From Lepas anatifera (taxonomy: Eukaryota > Arthropoda > Thecostraca > Lepadidae): a DNA stretch of 64,000 nucleotides. Positions 10,191-23,900 of this stretch are shown piece by piece. A program made the position numbers and the translations under genes. The notes beneath the pieces were generated by a model that searched no databases, had not been told where the DNA came from, and worked only from the letters and a program-made list of their open reading frames with translations. Position 1 is the stretch's first letter. Every line of letters starts with the position of its first letter. The DNA is taken from the NCBI GenBank assembly GCA_034440635.1, contig JAOTON010001356.1, forward strand, positions 578,501 to 642,500, written 5' to 3'.

Positions 10191-13100
10191 CACAACACCG
10201 CAGGGGAGGGAGGTCAGGTCAAATCAGTTTAGCACCAAACTACCCCACAGACCCCCAATCACGATAGCGGAGGGTTCGATTGGCGGTGTGCAGCTGGCTA
10301 CCAGGCAGCATTTGGCACGGGAGGAACCGCCACATGTACCGAGGAGCAACTGTCGGCGATAACGCCACCTGTGGTACGGATGATATAGGTCAGGGTTCTG
10401 CACCAAATGCTCTCAACCAGCACACCCGAACACACGGGTTCCGAGTGCCAGCTCAGGTCCGAACCACCGCAACGCTGGGTACACGTCCCATCCCACCGCA
10501 CTGTGCACTGGTACAACAAACATACCACACTGCGAACAAACAAACGCACCGCTCCGTGGAGCAGACCTTCAACAGGCACACATTTGTCACAGCAACGTGC
10601 ACCGCATCGAGCAGCGACTGAGAAGCGTCGGCCGGAACAATATCATCAGACAGCACCCTGGCAAAGCGGATAGCAACGCCTCAAACGGCACAGCAAGCAC
10701 ACATCCTTCGCAGTAGATGCCATATTCGCGTGTCACTCCCACTGGACATGTGGTCGTTGAGAAAAAACGACGAAAAACGACTCGCGTGGATGCGAGTGAT
10801 AGTGATGAATGGAGGCTTTCTTTCGGTGCCTGACGCACAAGGGTGAGATGCGAGCGCCCGACCAGCCACGCTGTTCAGCGGAGCTGCGAGTGTGAGCAAC
10901 TTTGGGGCTTTACGACACACCCACAGCTGAGGTTACATAGTGTCGCACTGGCCCTGTTAGTATAATACTCTCACCCGGTTGGAAGGGTACTATGGGGATC
11001 GGAGAGACGTGTGCAGAATATCCGCCCGGGGATTTGACCCCGGGTCAGTGGCGTGGAAATCGCATGTTCTCCCCCAGCAGCACCCCATCCCCGAGCTGTA
11101 GGTGTGTTGGCATGGCTCTGAGATGAGGGGAAGGTGCTGGAAATGTGGACATTGAGTCGGTGGCATTACAGTTATGCCAGGCGCACGGAGAACCCGCATG
11201 AAAACTATGCATCGCCATAGTGGTTGAGCAGATACTGTTAAAGCGGACAGAAGATCGACAGACACGCAAAACAATCTTTCATCTGCGCCAACTCTGCGAG
11301 TGTTATCGGCATCCACGCCCCTGTGGACGTGTGCTCTTGCTTCAAAGCGAAAGGGAAATAGAAGGAACGATGATTCAGTGAGACACTAGTTACCAAACAC
11401 GCCTATCAAACTCAACACACAAAGCCGAGCTGACTCAAGATTGAGGTCGCATTGAAAAACAAAGCTCAGATTAGTGCCCATGTTTGCTAAACAAGCCTCA
11501 CTGATGATGACATCATTCCCACTTATTCGACCGCGTGCCCCATTCAGTGCATCGCCAAATGGCGGGAGTGCATTTGGCGCCAACAAATCGATCGCAGCGC
11601 ACGATACACCCCTGCGAGTCATCCGACACCGCTATCTGCAGTCCGGCTGTCCGCCGACACCCTTCTGGCGGGTCTCTGTGGCGCAGTGCAGACGGGTGAT
11701 AGCGGTGGAAGTGTTGACGAGACCCGGCTACAGCGGTTCAGGGCGCACTCGTGCGAAATGGACGCGATAGCAAAGACACCCTGATAACAGCACGTATCCG
11801 GTCCGGACCCGTCTCGTCAAATACAGGCGTGGAGCCAAAACATATTTCACATGAGTATTTCGGATGAAATTAATATTTGAAAGATATTTGATATGATTGT
11901 TACCTATCAATAGAAGGTGCATTGTGGATAAAGCTAGGGGCTGCATGATCACAGCACTTGGTGCGCCCTTTTGCCCATAACAAATCAATCAAGCTTATCA
12001 TGGATAACAACTAAGTACCTCTCGTAAAGTTTTAAAGTCATCGCCGACAAAGTTAATGCCACAATCTCCAATTGGGCCAGTAGCATTTGGTAGACTCAGA
12101 TAAAGACACAAACGTTCGATATCCCGGTATTTCTCAACAGGCAAATGTAAAAAGTAATACCGCTCTAAAATATCACGACATATCTATACTGTCTCGCCAC
12201 ATACAGTCCCGGCGGAAACAAGGCTTTCAAGCGTAACGCATTCTCGTCAAGTGCGCTGGCATATTCGCTTTGCCGACACGCTAGCCAGTTGAATTTCAGG
12301 GCGGGCAGCAGCGGGACCAAAGAGAGGGCAGGGCCGCTCCGGAAGAGCACCGTTCTCGTGACTCAGCTGGTTTTCTACGGGATGGGCGAACGGAGCAGAA
12401 ATTCCCGCTATGGCAGGATCCATGTCAATGGCGCCGGACACAGCTCCCCTGCCCACCTTCGCTATTATCACCGAAGAAAGCAGATATAAACGAAGAGGAG
12501 GTTTAGCATTTGTACTGAACACATCTCACGCATCTCGACCTTGGAGCTATACTGATTGCATTGCGATGCGCTATGAAGGCCTGGAATTGTCGGCTTTTGC
12601 TTCACTTCATTTCAAAACTCCTTAACTACACCTAGGATTATTGATTTGTTCCTATATCATGAGCCACGTGACCCACTACGTAGCTTCAATGCACCAAAAC
12701 CAGTAATTCGGGTCAGTGAACCTGTCCAACTTCTGAGACCGACACCATCAGCTGTAACATGTCAACACCGGCAGTGCTGCTGACTGTGGTTTCTGGCTGT
12801 ACACCACCATAACACTACGCCCCCGGAGCGGCGCCGGAGAGACCGGTTAAAACGTCACACACGACACCGGCTCCCGCCCGGCCCAGCTAACGACGCACTC
12901 TGCCGGAACGAAAACAAACGGGGAGCGGCAGACGAGCGGGGGCCATCAGCCGCCAGCGTCATCAATCAACGGCCACCCGGCGCACCGGCATCGCACAAAT
13001 CACCCGACTGTCGAGAAATCGGCCCGCCGCCCACCGATGATCCACAATTAACCCGTGCCCGGCCCGGCCGATACCGTTAGTGGGGTGTACTATGAATGGC

Positions 13101-13364
13101 ATTCGACCCCCGCGGCTGGAACTCACTTAACCACGGTACAACAAACGTGGGAACGGATCAACCCAGAGCCGGGGTACGGTCCCGGACTAATTGTCTACCC
13201 AGGCGCTTCGTGAATCAAGAGGAACGCGCTCTTTTTGCGCAATCGCAATGGTTGACAATAGCAGAGATTACCACCCCACCTGGAACCGGAGCAACGTTCT
13301 AGTTAGACCTGGAACTCCGCGTCATTGTGACGTTCTATCACCGTCAGATTAGCATTGCCATGAC
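10191..13364. other. Intronic, no supported gene
   Basis: Mixed sequence with small frames. At 11025-11050 (minus) CCCGGGGTCAAATCCCCGGG resembles a tRNA T-arm, with no believable A box. Confidence 0.6.
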
Positions 13365-13568
13365 CATTGGCGGATCCAGGAGCAGCTTTTGGACGGAGCC
13401 AAGTCAACGTTTGGGGGAGGGGGTCAAATTGAGAAAAATCTCGAAATCATAGTATTAGAAAAAAATGACCAAACCTTGGTCCTTTGGGGGAGAGTGTAGA
13501 AGCAAAAGATATCATTTTAGCCTTTGGTGGGGCCACGGCAGCTTTACTTCCCCTTGCATCCGCCAGGG
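13365..13568. mobile_element. hAT-like MITE, 204 bp
   Basis: It starts CATTGGCGGATCCAGG and ends CTTGCATCCGCCAGGG; the flanks gccatgac/gccatggc match at 7 of 8. Internal TTTGGGGGAG and TTTGGTGGGG blocks are typical of the family. Confidence 0.72.
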
Positions 13569-16500
13569 GCCATGGCGACACGATTTAATCTCCACCATTT
13601 TCGGCATTTCCGTCATTTGGAACGTAAGTTTCATCATCAAACATTCGCATCCGGAACCAGTCAATCACCTCCCTCGTCGAGGCCGATACCATTTGGAAGA
13701 GGCAGGCGTGGCGAAAGCCACGCAGCAGCAGCAGCAGCAGCAGCAGGACTGCTTCTCCTGGGAGCTTGCCCAGCTGCCGCAGGATCGCGGCAGACATGGC
13801 GGTGGTAGCACCCGACAGATCGGCACACACGCAGATGCCAGAAGCCAGGCCACAGCTATCCATGAGCAAGGGCCTCAGGTCCCAGTCAGTCAAATTACGC
13901 ATGCCCTGAAAAGTGCATGTTTCAGTGCTGGCGTGAATCTCGTTTGACTTTGGTAAATATAATAACTTGCTATTCCGCCCCGGCAACCCGTCTTGACAAG
14001 CTATACAGACGTCTGATGAGCATCAGGCCGACCTATTGAAAGGGCCTTTACCATAACTGAAAGCTTTGCAGTCCCAAAAAGTTTAACATGAAAGCTAGGA
14101 CTCTGCGCCAGCCCACATTCTTGGAGGGATGGTTTCATCATTTTGAGCAATTGCACCTATTGTCTGTCACGGAGTAAAAAAGGTATCATACTTAGGAAGT
14201 AGCATTTTGATCCGTGAGGGAAACGACAAGATAACGTCATCAGACTAATATCTAATGAAGGTGACGGCACCCGATGGAAAAACACGCCCGAAATCCCACG
14301 TCTGACTCTAGCCACCTGACAAGTGCACGGAAATGCGCACTAGCATTACGGCACATGACTGGAAAATTGAGTAGATCTGCACTGTCAGCACTGGAGCCAT
14401 TCTTTCATCACTCTCAACAATACCCACACGTTTCTCAGGCGCAAATTCCTGCAACCAACTGAACTGGGCTTCTTCACATTAAACATCTTTAACAACTCGA
14501 AAACCCATCACAATCTCCTAAATGAATCTCACACTGAAATATCTGGCTAGCACTCGTGATGCCAGCCAAAGTCGAGATCTCGGAAAAACTGGCATTGAAC
14601 ACCTCCCCTGACGACTGCCCTACCCTGCCAGCCAGCACTTCCCAGCGATACTTTCCGCACTGTCACTGGGAGCGGACAGCAATGCAAACTCCCCAGTCAC
14701 CCACCAACAGTTCTGAGCCCACCAGCCTGGAAAAGTCCGAGCGGTTTGAAGGCACTCACGCTAAAACGCACAGTCAGCCTCATCGTTTCCGTGCAAGCAT
14801 AATGACAAGATTGCGGTCGTTCCGCCCATTGCGCGGGCTGCCACCGGCCGGTGTGCTTCAGAGCGGGCTGTTCCGTCGCCGCCCTGGAGCAGCCGTCGTC
14901 GCCGGCGTCGTTTGCACGTTGCACCGGACGGGCTGCGGTCGGTGGCGGCCTGCGAGCTGGACCAGGTGTCGCTTCCTGGTCAGTCGACACGCGGCCGTTT
15001 CCCACGCCGCGCTCCAGCCGCATAATGGCGCTGGCTCCGGTCAGACCACTCAATTGTGTGTCGCCGGGCGACTCGGCAGGGTGGGCCTCTACAGCTGGTT
15101 CCGTGCGAACCACAGTTCAACGCCACAACAGCCCCGTGCGAATGTCAACGAGTGAGAGGGAGCATCCACGGCTGGGAACAGGATCTGAGACAGGGTTCAG
15201 CAGACTGTTGATCGCAAGGCCTTTTACGTCTACCGTCATTTCCAAGACACCAGTACTGCATAAATGGATGATAGCATCATGAGCCCCACGCAGCCCAAGC
15301 CCCAGCGGGCAGGGAAGGTGACTCGTCCCCTCCCGCCGTCTTTGGCACGCCGGCAGCGGCGGCGGCGGCGGCTGCATGTTTAAACAGCGACAGGCAGCCA
15401 GACGGGGCGATCTCCTCCATCGATCCAACACCTCGGGAAACGCTGCAGCTGCCGCAGCGTGGAGGGCCTACCAACGCGCCATGGGGCGGCCCTTCCGGGA
15501 GGTTCTCTGGCTGGCCAACTAAGTCTTTCGAGTACCAATAGTACGTCACGTGAACTTTAAAATGAAGTCACCAGTCAAATCACAAACCTGATGAAACCCA
15601 GAACAAATGACGCGATTCTTTTTATTATCTTTTATCATGTTTTATTAGGGATCCCTTTTATTATGATGGCGTGCCTAAGCATCAGAAGCGGCGACTAATT
15701 ACCTGGAATCTTAGCACGAGCGGGTCGGTATCACTCATATCAAACCTGCCAGCCCTCGTCACGAAACGTCCACGACGCTGCTGTAACGATTCACGGACAC
15801 ACCACGAGCGGTCACGAACCAGACCCATGCGGGCGGAGCGGCGCCACGCCCGGATCGATCGACCCTTCTCCCGGACACATGGATCCGTGGGAGGCATCCC
15901 ATCCAGCAACACCACTGATCCGATCAGCGACTGCCCGTCCCAATCGGAGCAGGCACGCGCCGCTCTAACGTGTCTGGTATAGCCGGTCTCAACTCGGCCG
16001 GATGGCGGTTGCACGTCAGCTGACGACGTTGCCTCAATACCTGCACTGTCGACACCGTCGGCTTTTATCACAGACGGCAGCCACGTGCGGCGCGGCCTCT
16101 CCCCTCCCCCCACCCCACAGCTCGCCGACGCCGTTCCCGACACATAGGTGGCTGAGCGCTCAACTCGGCCGGCAATTCAGCCAAAAGGACTCAGCGATGC
16201 CAGTTTGCGTCTATACCTTCTCTTTTTTCAGGAGTCTTACCTCGTGTGCCGCCAGTGCTACGTGCTGGGGAAACAGCGATCAGAAGCTTTGTCATTAACA
16301 TAGAGAGGACTACACCGCCAGAGGTATTCACTGGATGGATATTCAATCAAAGCCCATGTCCTGAAGCCAGCTGAATCAGTCTTGGCCCACAAAGAGTGAA
16401 GCAGGCGCATTCCTTAATTGACGGGTCGAGGCCGTGGGCCGTGGCCTGGCCGGATATCATCAGCGTCCCATTGTTTTGGACGACCAAAAACTGTACCACC

Positions 16501-16856
16501 TTCAGCGGCGACCTCACGCTTCGCAGGGTCGCGGGGGCGAGGCCCCAGCCAGATGGTACGGCTGATTCAATCATTCTCGCTCGCTTCACCGCGGCGACAG
16601 CCAGCGACACAGACTGCCAAGTTATGCAACCATATTTGGTTATCTTCAGCCATCCGGGCTTCATATTAGTTTATGATAAGATGGCCAGCGAGTGAGGGAC
16701 CAATCAGATATCGTCTGCCTTTCTCAGCCAAAACAAATTCAGTGAGGGGAATTCCCAACTGACAATCACCCCTTACTCCCGGGCCAGTCGGCTAGTAATG
16801 CCTCACACAGTCCACCACTGCCCCAGCTAGTCCTTGGTGGCCAGAACAGTGCCCTC
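13569..16856. other. Intronic, no supported gene
   Basis: Contains the CAG run and a GC-rich patch at 14830-15070. A 133-codon minus-strand frame (13585-13986) spans the CAG run and is not recognised. Confidence 0.55.
13721..13746. repeat. (CAG)n microsatellite
   Basis: Eight or nine CAG triplets lie within an otherwise non-repetitive stretch that is open on both strands. Confidence 0.9.
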
Positions 16857-17940
16857 CAGTCCACAGTGGCCGTTGTAGTCCGCCCCAGTCCACAGTGGCC
16901 GGTGCAGTCCGCCCCAGTCCACAGTGGCCGGTGCAGTCCGCCCCTGTCCACAGTGGCCGGTGCAGTCCGCCCCAGTCCACAGTGGCCGGTGCAGTCCGCC
17001 CCAGTCCACAGTGGCCGGTGTAGTCGGCCCCTGTCCACAGTGGCCGGTGCAGTCCGCCCCAGTCCACAGTGGCCGGTGCAGTCCGCCCCAGTCCACAGTG
17101 GCCGGTGTAGTCGGCCCCTGTCCACAGTGGCCGGTGCAGTCCGCCCCTGTCCACAGTGGCCGGTGCAGTCCGCCCCAGTCCACAGTGGCCGGTGCAGTCG
17201 GCCCCTGTCCACAGTGGCCGGTGCAGTCCGCCCCAGTCCACAGTGGCCGGTGCAGTCCGCCCCAGTCCACAGTGGCCGGTGCAGTCCGCCCCAGTCCACA
17301 GTGGCCGGTGCAGTCCGCCCCAGTCCACAGTGGCCGGTGTAGTCGGCCCCTGTCCACAGTGGCCGGTGCAGTCCCCCAGTCCACAGTGGCCGGTGCAGTC
17401 CGCCCCTGTCCACAGTGGCCGGTGCAGTCCGCCCCAGTCCACAGTGGCCGGTGCAGTCGCCCCAGTCCACAGTGGCCGGTGCAGTCGGCCCCTGTCCACA
17501 GTGGCCGGTGCAGTCCGCCCCTGTCCACAGTGGCCGGTGCAGTCCGCCCCAGTCCACAGTGGCCGGTGCAGTCCCCCAGTCCACAGTGGCCGGTGCAGTC
17601 CCCCCAGTCCACAGTGACTGGTGCAGTCGGCCCCAGTCCACAGTGGCCGGTGCAGTCCGCCCCAGTCCACAGTGGCCGGTGCAGTCCGCCCCAGTCCACA
17701 GTGGCCGGTGCAGTCCCCCCTGTCCACAGTGGCCGGTGCAGTCCGCCCCTGTCCACAGTGGCCGGTGCAGTCCGCCCCTGTCCACAGTGGCCGGTGCAGT
17801 CCGCCCCTGTCCACAGTGGCCGGTGCAGTCCGCCCCTGTCCACAGTGGCCGGTGCAGTCCGCCCCAGTCCACAGTGGCCGGTGCAGTCCGCCCCTGTCCA
17901 CAGTGGCCGGTGCAGTCCGCCCCTGTCCACAGTGGTCCGT
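16857..17940. repeat. 29-bp minisatellite, about 37 copies
   Basis: The unit is CACAGTGGCCGGTGCAGTCC plus GCCCCAGTC (29 bp), with CCCAGTC/CCTGTC and CCG/CGG variants and a few short units. Because 29 is not a multiple of three and the unit lacks stop codons in every rotation, all three frames on both strands stay open. That explains frames of 370-447 codons here; none is a gene. Confidence 0.97.
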
Positions 17941-20900
17941 GTAGTCGGCCCTCGGCAGTGGCGGCAGTGGCTGCGCCGCGCCGCTGCCGGAGCACATTCC
18001 CGGCGCGGCTGTGCGGTCGCGACCCCGCCGCAATGATCCAGCGCGCGGTGCAGACGCCCCAACAAAAACGGCCGGCGCGCTACTGGCGGCCGCCGGCGCT
18101 GGCGCGGCGCCGCCCAGCCAGAGCCACCGGCTCATCTCACCGCCGCATGACCAGAAGCACCCGCCGCCCAGTCAGACGCAGCTCGCCCCCAGGCGACGTC
18201 CGGACCTAATGACGCCGGGATGCCCCAGTTAGTACGTGATCGGCCCGCTGGCCGATAGCCGCTGCTTTCTTTCATCTCGGCTATCAGCTGATGGCCAGTC
18301 CATTTGGTGCGGGTTGCCCGGTAGTGCCAGAGAATGCCGCCGCCGGCTCTGAAGGCGCCGGTTTAGGCCAGGACAGCCGGCCTCCTCAGGAGTCAGGAGA
18401 GACGAGAAGGTATCACGGCCCACCGGCCGTAACGGCTGTTCTGCTCCAGAGAGATGAACAGGGCGGCGCTGGATACCAGGCAGCGTTGTTGCCTGTGCCG
18501 AGCGAACCAATGAGGCCCAATCGTGACGCCAGTTTTTACTGCCCATACGTTTCCTCTACACAGCATCACGGTGAGTGGGCTCAAAATGGGTATGAGAACG
18601 TCAGCACGCTTTATGGAGGAGGCGCTATCTACCCGTCACACAAAAACCCCATCGGAGCGCGCCGGCTGTTCTCTTTGAAAACGACAAACGACGAAACGAC
18701 GAATCACGGCGCTTCCGGCAGCCGACGCTTGCGGGCAAATTTGCCTTCACGCCTCACCAGGCGCTTGACCCCTCTAATAACCCCACCACCAGAGCCGTTC
18801 CGTCATTACAGCCGCCAGCGCCGCCACAACAGCTCCGGGGTGCGGCGTCGGCAGCTGACGCCGCGGCTGCCGGCCGACCGGTCAGCAGCAGCGGCAGCGG
18901 CGCCGGAGCTGCCTTCGCGCGGCCTTGGCTGTTTGTGCCGGTGACCGGCCCGGGCTGAAAAACTGGGCAGGCCGCCGCCGCCGGCGGCGCGGCCGCTGGG
19001 CCGTGGAACGGCAGCGTTGCACGCTCCACCAGGTACGGGCCGCCGAGTGTGAGAGTGACACGGACCGCCGCCGCCGCCGCCGTTACAGACTCGTCTGTAC
19101 AGCGGCCACCACCGGCGGCAGTCTCATCCAGCAGTGTACGGAGACTGCGTAGTACCCCTGAAGCTGGCCTGAGGCACGCCCTCTGCGGGTCACTGCCGAA
19201 TCATCACTGTACTGAACCCCAGGCACACTATGTGCTCGTTTGAAAAAAGGTTAGAAAAGGCCTCCAAACAAATAAGTTTAATTCTAAACACGGTCTCTAG
19301 ATAGTGGCACAACAATTTCATGTATCGCAATAGTCTCCCAGGTAGTTTGTCTACTTCAGCACAATCCATATGGGCACAACTTACCAGTTTCCACACTTCA
19401 AGGGCTGATTTGGATTACCAAAGTAGGTAGGGGCATTACACACAGAGATCAGCTTAAAGTAACGAGCACCTTGATCCAGGGCGTGGGAGGGAATTCCAGC
19501 CATCACGCCACCAGACTAACATTGTCCAGCTGATCAAAGAGCGCCTACACACTCCGTCCCGATCTTAGGAGGGACCAGAAGAGCAGCATGTTCCCGCTCC
19601 GATATATTGAGCCTATGCTTAGAAATTCTGAGGACTTGTTGAATTTAGGGAGGAGAATCTTAGGAACAGAAACTAGCATGCCTCCATCCCACGCAATCGA
19701 AATCCAGCCAACAACATCACACCCCCAATTCAACGACTTGCTGACTTTATAACATTTCTACTCTATCCATACAAATGATCACAATCTGGAAAACTCGTCA
19801 TCATTCGCTCCGAGTAAAGGAGGCCTATCTATGGCTTCAACAATCCAGAGTCGTAAGGTTCATGGTCGCTACCTTGCAACCCCGTTATAGCGTTAGAGCT
19901 GGACTGTTCCATTCAATGTGTTGAAAAAGCTGCCAGACAGGATTAGCCGAGAGCAATGCAACATTTTTAGAGTTTCGCGATAGTGCTGGACACTTCTGGA
20001 GAGATTCGGGAGATATTGCATGATTTTCCAGCGAAGGCGGTGGTTTTATGTACTGACACCAATAGCAGATGCACCAAGCTGGCTCGTGGCACCATTGAGC
20101 CAAAACAAATGCATCGTTCTCTGAAATAGATACGGATTTGTACCGAAAGGGCCATTGCTGCTGGATACATGTTACTTGTTTGATTACATTCCAACTGCCG
20201 ACGATAAAACCATTCAAGGGTTTCCACGACTCATTTTGATGTCAGTGTGACAAGGTATATTAAGCCATTCATGATTCCTAAGACCCTTACACCGAAATAA
20301 TGCATACAAATTCTAAACATGGGGCCATAACAACGGAGTTGATGCAACTTTGTGTAGTGCCACCTAGCCACCTACGCAAGACACCCAACAGATATCTATA
20401 TTTAGAAGCCTGAACATTCCAACACAATCTATCTTTAGTGGTACCCCATTAAACAATTGACGTCTATTTCCCCATGCAATTCCACTGAGACTTTTACAAG
20501 GCGGTTAAAGGGTGATCAAAGCCAACTGGGAGAGAGGAGAGACAGCCCAGTGACGGAAGACGTCATCCGCAGCAGAACACTTCACTCTTCCAGAAGGCTG
20601 TCATGGGACCCAGCCAAGGCCCAATGTTTACAAAAGCGGAGGGTACGAGCCTGTCGCCGGCTAGAAACATACCAACAACATAGTCATCGAGAGAACTAAC
20701 TCCTCTAAGCCAAGGCTTCTTCAAGATAGTAATGTAAAAGCGTTGACAAACGAGAAGGCAGCCGGACCAGCTCTCAGACATCGCAGAATAAAAGCGCGGA
20801 CCGGGCCACTGACGCCGCGGCTGCCAGCCGACAGCAGCTGCCGGGACAGAGCTGCTGTGCTGCAGCTGCAGCCCAGCTGACGGCGCCGGGCCGGGAGATG

Positions 20901-23900
20901 GCGGCACGGCTGATCCCAGCCGGCGTCATCGGCGCCAGGTGTGACCGGGCCATCAGCCAATCAGGGCGGCCGTCTCTCACAGACGTCTGCTGCTGCTGCG
21001 GCGGCCCTCTCAGCGGGGAGAGACGGAGGCGACAGCTGCGCCGCCGCACCTGCTGCTGCTGCCGCCGACGCTGCTGCTGGTATCGCTGTCGCGGCAGGCG
21101 CCAAGGTGCGGCAAACGACGCTGGCTGTCATCGGAAGGCGTTTGCGACGCATCGGCGATCCAATCTCAATCTGATCGCATTCCGCTCGTTCGATTTGATC
21201 GTAACACCATCTTCTTTCATCAGATCGAAAACAACGCACGGTCAAACCACACCGATACGTCGTGACGATCCGTCGTCCACAACCCTCACACGATCGTCAT
21301 TCCGGGACAGACCAGGCCGCGACCACTAACCCTACAGTCCTCTCAGGCCCCTGACACCTATATCTCCTATTTGGCAGCGCTCGCCGGGCGGCGTCGTCAC
21401 TCCTTCGGCGCCGCCCGTCAGCGGCCCCTGCCGCTGCTGCGGCGGTGAAACAATGTGCTGATCACGCGCGGTGACTGGCCAGCCGACGCAGGCCCGCCGC
21501 GTGCCATTGTTACGTCGCTAACGTCGGCGCCGCTGGAGCGGGACGGCGGACCGGGCCCGGCGCGGTCGTCCTGCTGGGGGTGCAGTCCAAGCGCGCCGGC
21601 ACAAATTCTTCGGTATGGGCTAAACCGTACCATAGTGGTATGTATGCATTTCCCTGTATGTTTAGTTAGCAAGATGGTGTAATTAAAAGTTTTTGTGCAA
21701 TCAAACAAGGCCCAGCCACATATAAATATGCGCGGGGAGCTTCTTCATTCGTAAATTTGGCATTCCCCGCATACCGTACAAGCAAAACAAAACAATAACA
21801 AACATTAAAGAACAAAGACGTTTCAGGATAAAAGCAGACAAAAAAAGATGGAACAGCCCCTTCCCTTCCTGGAAACGCTCCTGATATAAATACACCAGGC
21901 AGCCACCACTGATTTTGAACGAGGCCACGGAAACCAGATAAATTCGTCACAGCCTGCTTTCATGCTCTAATGACGGCATGAACTCGTCGGGCACGGAGTG
22001 TTTACGTTCTGGCGATAACGAGCCAGGACGGTACGGTTCGTACCACCGGAAAATCGCCCTACGATATCTGCGAACAAATCAATGTATATTCAAAGTAGCC
22101 GACTGCAGCTCTTCACAACTCATGCAGCTCTTAACTCTTTCACAACTCGGCAGCTCGTCATCAAATTCATGTGGCGTCGCATTTCAATTATGCGTGCCAG
22201 GAATGGCACTGCCGCTACAGTTCCGCCAACATCATCAACCACAGCAGCTCCCGAGTGCGCCGCAGACGCGGGCTGAAGTGATGCCACAGCTGACGGTACC
22301 GGTGTGAGGCTGTTCTGTCTCCGTCGACAGCCCGGCGACAGTGACGCAACACTTCCATTCTTCTCACGCTGCTCTCCGGAAAAACTCGGAGACACGGTGG
22401 CTGCGGCAGCGGCCGTTTGACCTTGCCTCCGGCGTCACGACCGCGCTTTCTTCTGGCGTCACGACAGCCGCCGCGTCACGTGGGACCGTCCGGTCCGGCG
22501 ACATTTTAACACTGCGCAGGCACGTCGCGACTCGGCTCAAGCTTACCGGCCGACCAGCGCTGCCGCAACGGCAGGTCTGAACAGAGGAGATGGATGACCA
22601 CCAGTGCTCCGTGAGAACTCGGACCCATTTCGATCTGATTACACGTCCACTGCAACAGCTTGCTGCCTCTCCGTCCGCCAGGATACAGCTCCGGTTCGCG
22701 CCCGTGCAGCGTCGGCGTTATGCGTGAGTGGAGAGCGGGTCGGCTGCCGGTGGCATCATCGCTGGTCCCTGAACCTGCTGCACAACGACACGGCTGGAGT
22801 CGCACCGGGCACAGTCGGCAGCACGTCCCACCGCGTCAGCGCTGCAGAGGCGACAGAGCGCAGCTGCAGTCTCTCCGGCGCTGAGGGACGCCCCAGGGGC
22901 GGCGTCAAAGGCTCAGGGTGGACAGCTCCAGAGAAGGTGATCGGCTCCACGAGTCCGAAATCGGCAGCCTCATTAGAGGTGGGATCACTGGTTCCCGAAC
23001 ATCGAGAGCAGGTTACCAAAGCCAGCATTTCACTTCACTGCGGCGAGGAGGTCCTCGTCAAAATGTCCAGTCGGTGACGCTACAATGCCGCCCAGGATAC
23101 CGGCATATAAAACACCGGCCTTCTGTTCTGTGGTGGAGACTCGCCGTCCGACTCATCTCCCCCACAAACACGAGCATGACTCACACGCGTTCTTCGCCGG
23201 TGGTGCCCTGGGGAGGAGCCGCACTCACCAGCTGCCCGCTCGCAGCGACATCTCACCTACGTCACCCGATTGCACCAGCTCCTCAGACCCTGGCCGCAGC
23301 ACAAACAGCTGACGCGGCCGCAGATGAGCCTCCACACACGCCCCTTCCTCCCGCCGGAGACCCGCCACAGCCGACAGAGGATGCCATGTCTCGTCAACGC
23401 GCTGCTATTTCCGGAGACGGGAGCGAACCGGTGACATCGACGCCGGAAAGCCGGAGGGTGTTGACCTCGCGGCTGACCCCGCGGTTTCACCTGAGGCTGG
23501 CCAGCCGGGGGTGACGTCGGCTGGGTGTTCCAGCAGCCTTCCCAGAGCTCTGGGGATGAGAGCCGTGTAGCTTCCGGCCTCAGTCCAACTCTCCGGCTGC
23601 TCCCGCGTGTGTGCAGTGCAATTATCTTCCATTGTAACACCTTCGCGAACTTAACAATGGTGAAGTCTGTTGTAGTCGACCCAACAAGCTGGCCCACTAC
23701 CTCACGGGCCAGCAATCTATCTGAGAAACAATTGGACGGCAGTTGGAGTTAGCCTGCAGCCTGCATAGTCAGCAGTAAAAAAAACAAATTACCTGCAATG
23801 CTAGTTAGCTAAGGTGTTTCGTTGGGTTTAACCCACTTACATAGGCAAAAAATAAACATGTACCTATCAGCAAAATCGATGAGGCGATTACATCATAACA

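Noticed and set aside
11010..11100. Minus-strand tRNA-like T-arm (CCCGGGGTCAAATCCCCGGG)
   Set aside because: No convincing A box, anticodon arm or acceptor stem in the proper spacing; it may be a very old SINE or a chance palindrome.
16766..18209. Open frames of 264-447 codons on both strands
   Set aside because: They are translations of the 29-bp minisatellite in different frames; the unit has no stops in any rotation.
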